A DNA stretch of 64,000 nt. Source: Herbaspirillum chlorophenolicum. Lineage in GTDB: Bacteria; Pseudomonadota; Gammaproteobacteria; Burkholderiales; Burkholderiaceae_D. Both the position numbers and the translations under genes were made by a program. Shown piece after piece: positions 63,912 to 64,000 of this stretch. The notes under the pieces were generated by a model. That model was not told the DNA's origin. It ran no database searches and saw only the letters and a program-made list of their open reading frames with translations. The stretch is from the NCBI RefSeq assembly GCF_001189955.1, contig NZ_LFLT01000001.1, positions 124,001-188,000 of the forward strand, given 5' to 3'. Each line of letters begins with the position of its first letter. The stretch's first letter is position 1.

Positions 63912-64000
63912 ATGACAGCGGCAGCAAATCTCGACATCGATGGGCGCGGCATCGCCACCATCACATTGAACCGTCCCGATGTGCATAACGCCTTCGACGA
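63912..64000 (+). CDS. Enoyl-CoA hydratase/isomerase family protein (3' end outside window)
   Basis: The first 29 codons read MTAAANLDIDGRG then IATITLNRPDVHNAFD, the start of a crotonase-fold enoyl-CoA hydratase. CCAGGAG lies upstream of the ATG. The gene runs off the right edge, so the substrate class (for example methylglutaconyl-CoA hydratase) cannot be fixed. Confidence 0.8.
   Translation, partial: MTAAANLDIDGRGIATITLNRPDVHNAFD

Noticed and set aside
63788-63988. 66-codon open frame at the right edge
   Set aside because: It overlaps the well-supported start of the enoyl-CoA hydratase gene in another frame.

Overview
The window is a gene-dense, GC-rich chromosomal segment of a betaproteobacterium. 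Gene content and protein style (glnA-ntrBC, prpB-prpC/prpE, a CysB-type regulator divergent from a cysI/H/D/N operon, scpA-panC, metG/apbC, lptFG) fit Oxalobacteraceae, most likely Herbaspirillum or a close relative. I see no transposase, integrase, phage gene or CRISPR array. It reads as core chromosome with a few accessory spots.

Left part (1-20.5 kb). The end of glnA, a small secreted DUF4124 protein and ntrB-ntrC form the nitrogen-control block. Next come an MHS-type transporter and prpR, divergent from prpB-prpC. prpB is preceded by a textbook sigma-54 promoter and prpR by GTTTC/GAAAC boxes. prpE follows after a small lipoprotein gene. No 2-methylcitrate dehydratase gene is present. A porin, an acetyltransferase, small proteins flanked by an imperfect sequence duplication, an SDR, exonuclease III, a MipA-like protein, a dienelactone-hydrolase-like protein and pepA complete this part.

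Middle (20.5-46.6 kb). lptF-lptG are followed by cbiX, csaA and a seven-gene minus-strand sulfate-assimilation operon (TSUP permease-cysI-DUF934-cysH-cysD-cysN-cobA) divergent from cysB. CobA and CbiX can serve siroheme supply for CysI. Then come a ClC channel with a long low-complexity tail and a cheZ-cheA pair. A cobalamin riboswitch precedes btuB-btuC-btuD. Two tandem paralogous outer-membrane barrels separate these from btuF, which is coupled to panC. scpA, DUF3460 and a BamE-like lipoprotein follow.

Right part (46.6-64 kb). Nine minus-strand genes look like one glycerol-phosphate/phosphodiester module: SorC-type regulator, glpD, UgpC-, UgpB-, UgpA- and UgpE-like ABC genes, an EEP-superfamily phosphodiesterase where ugpQ might be expected, a HAD phosphatase and a Na/Pi transporter. 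A repeated TGAACG box occurs at the regulator promoter and again before the ABC ATPase gene, suggesting a local operator. A GNAT gene, metG, apbC, a DUF4399 protein and gltX follow. A tRNA-Ala(GGC) and two identical tRNA-Glu(TTC) genes lie directly after gltX, and the start of an enoyl-CoA hydratase gene runs off the right edge.

The most interesting leads are the phosphodiester/phosphate-export operon with its operator boxes, the pepA terminator lying inside the next gene's signal-peptide codons, the duplication scar around the NTF2-like gene, and the split cobalamin-uptake locus. All functions are inferred from motifs and context; no searches were run.
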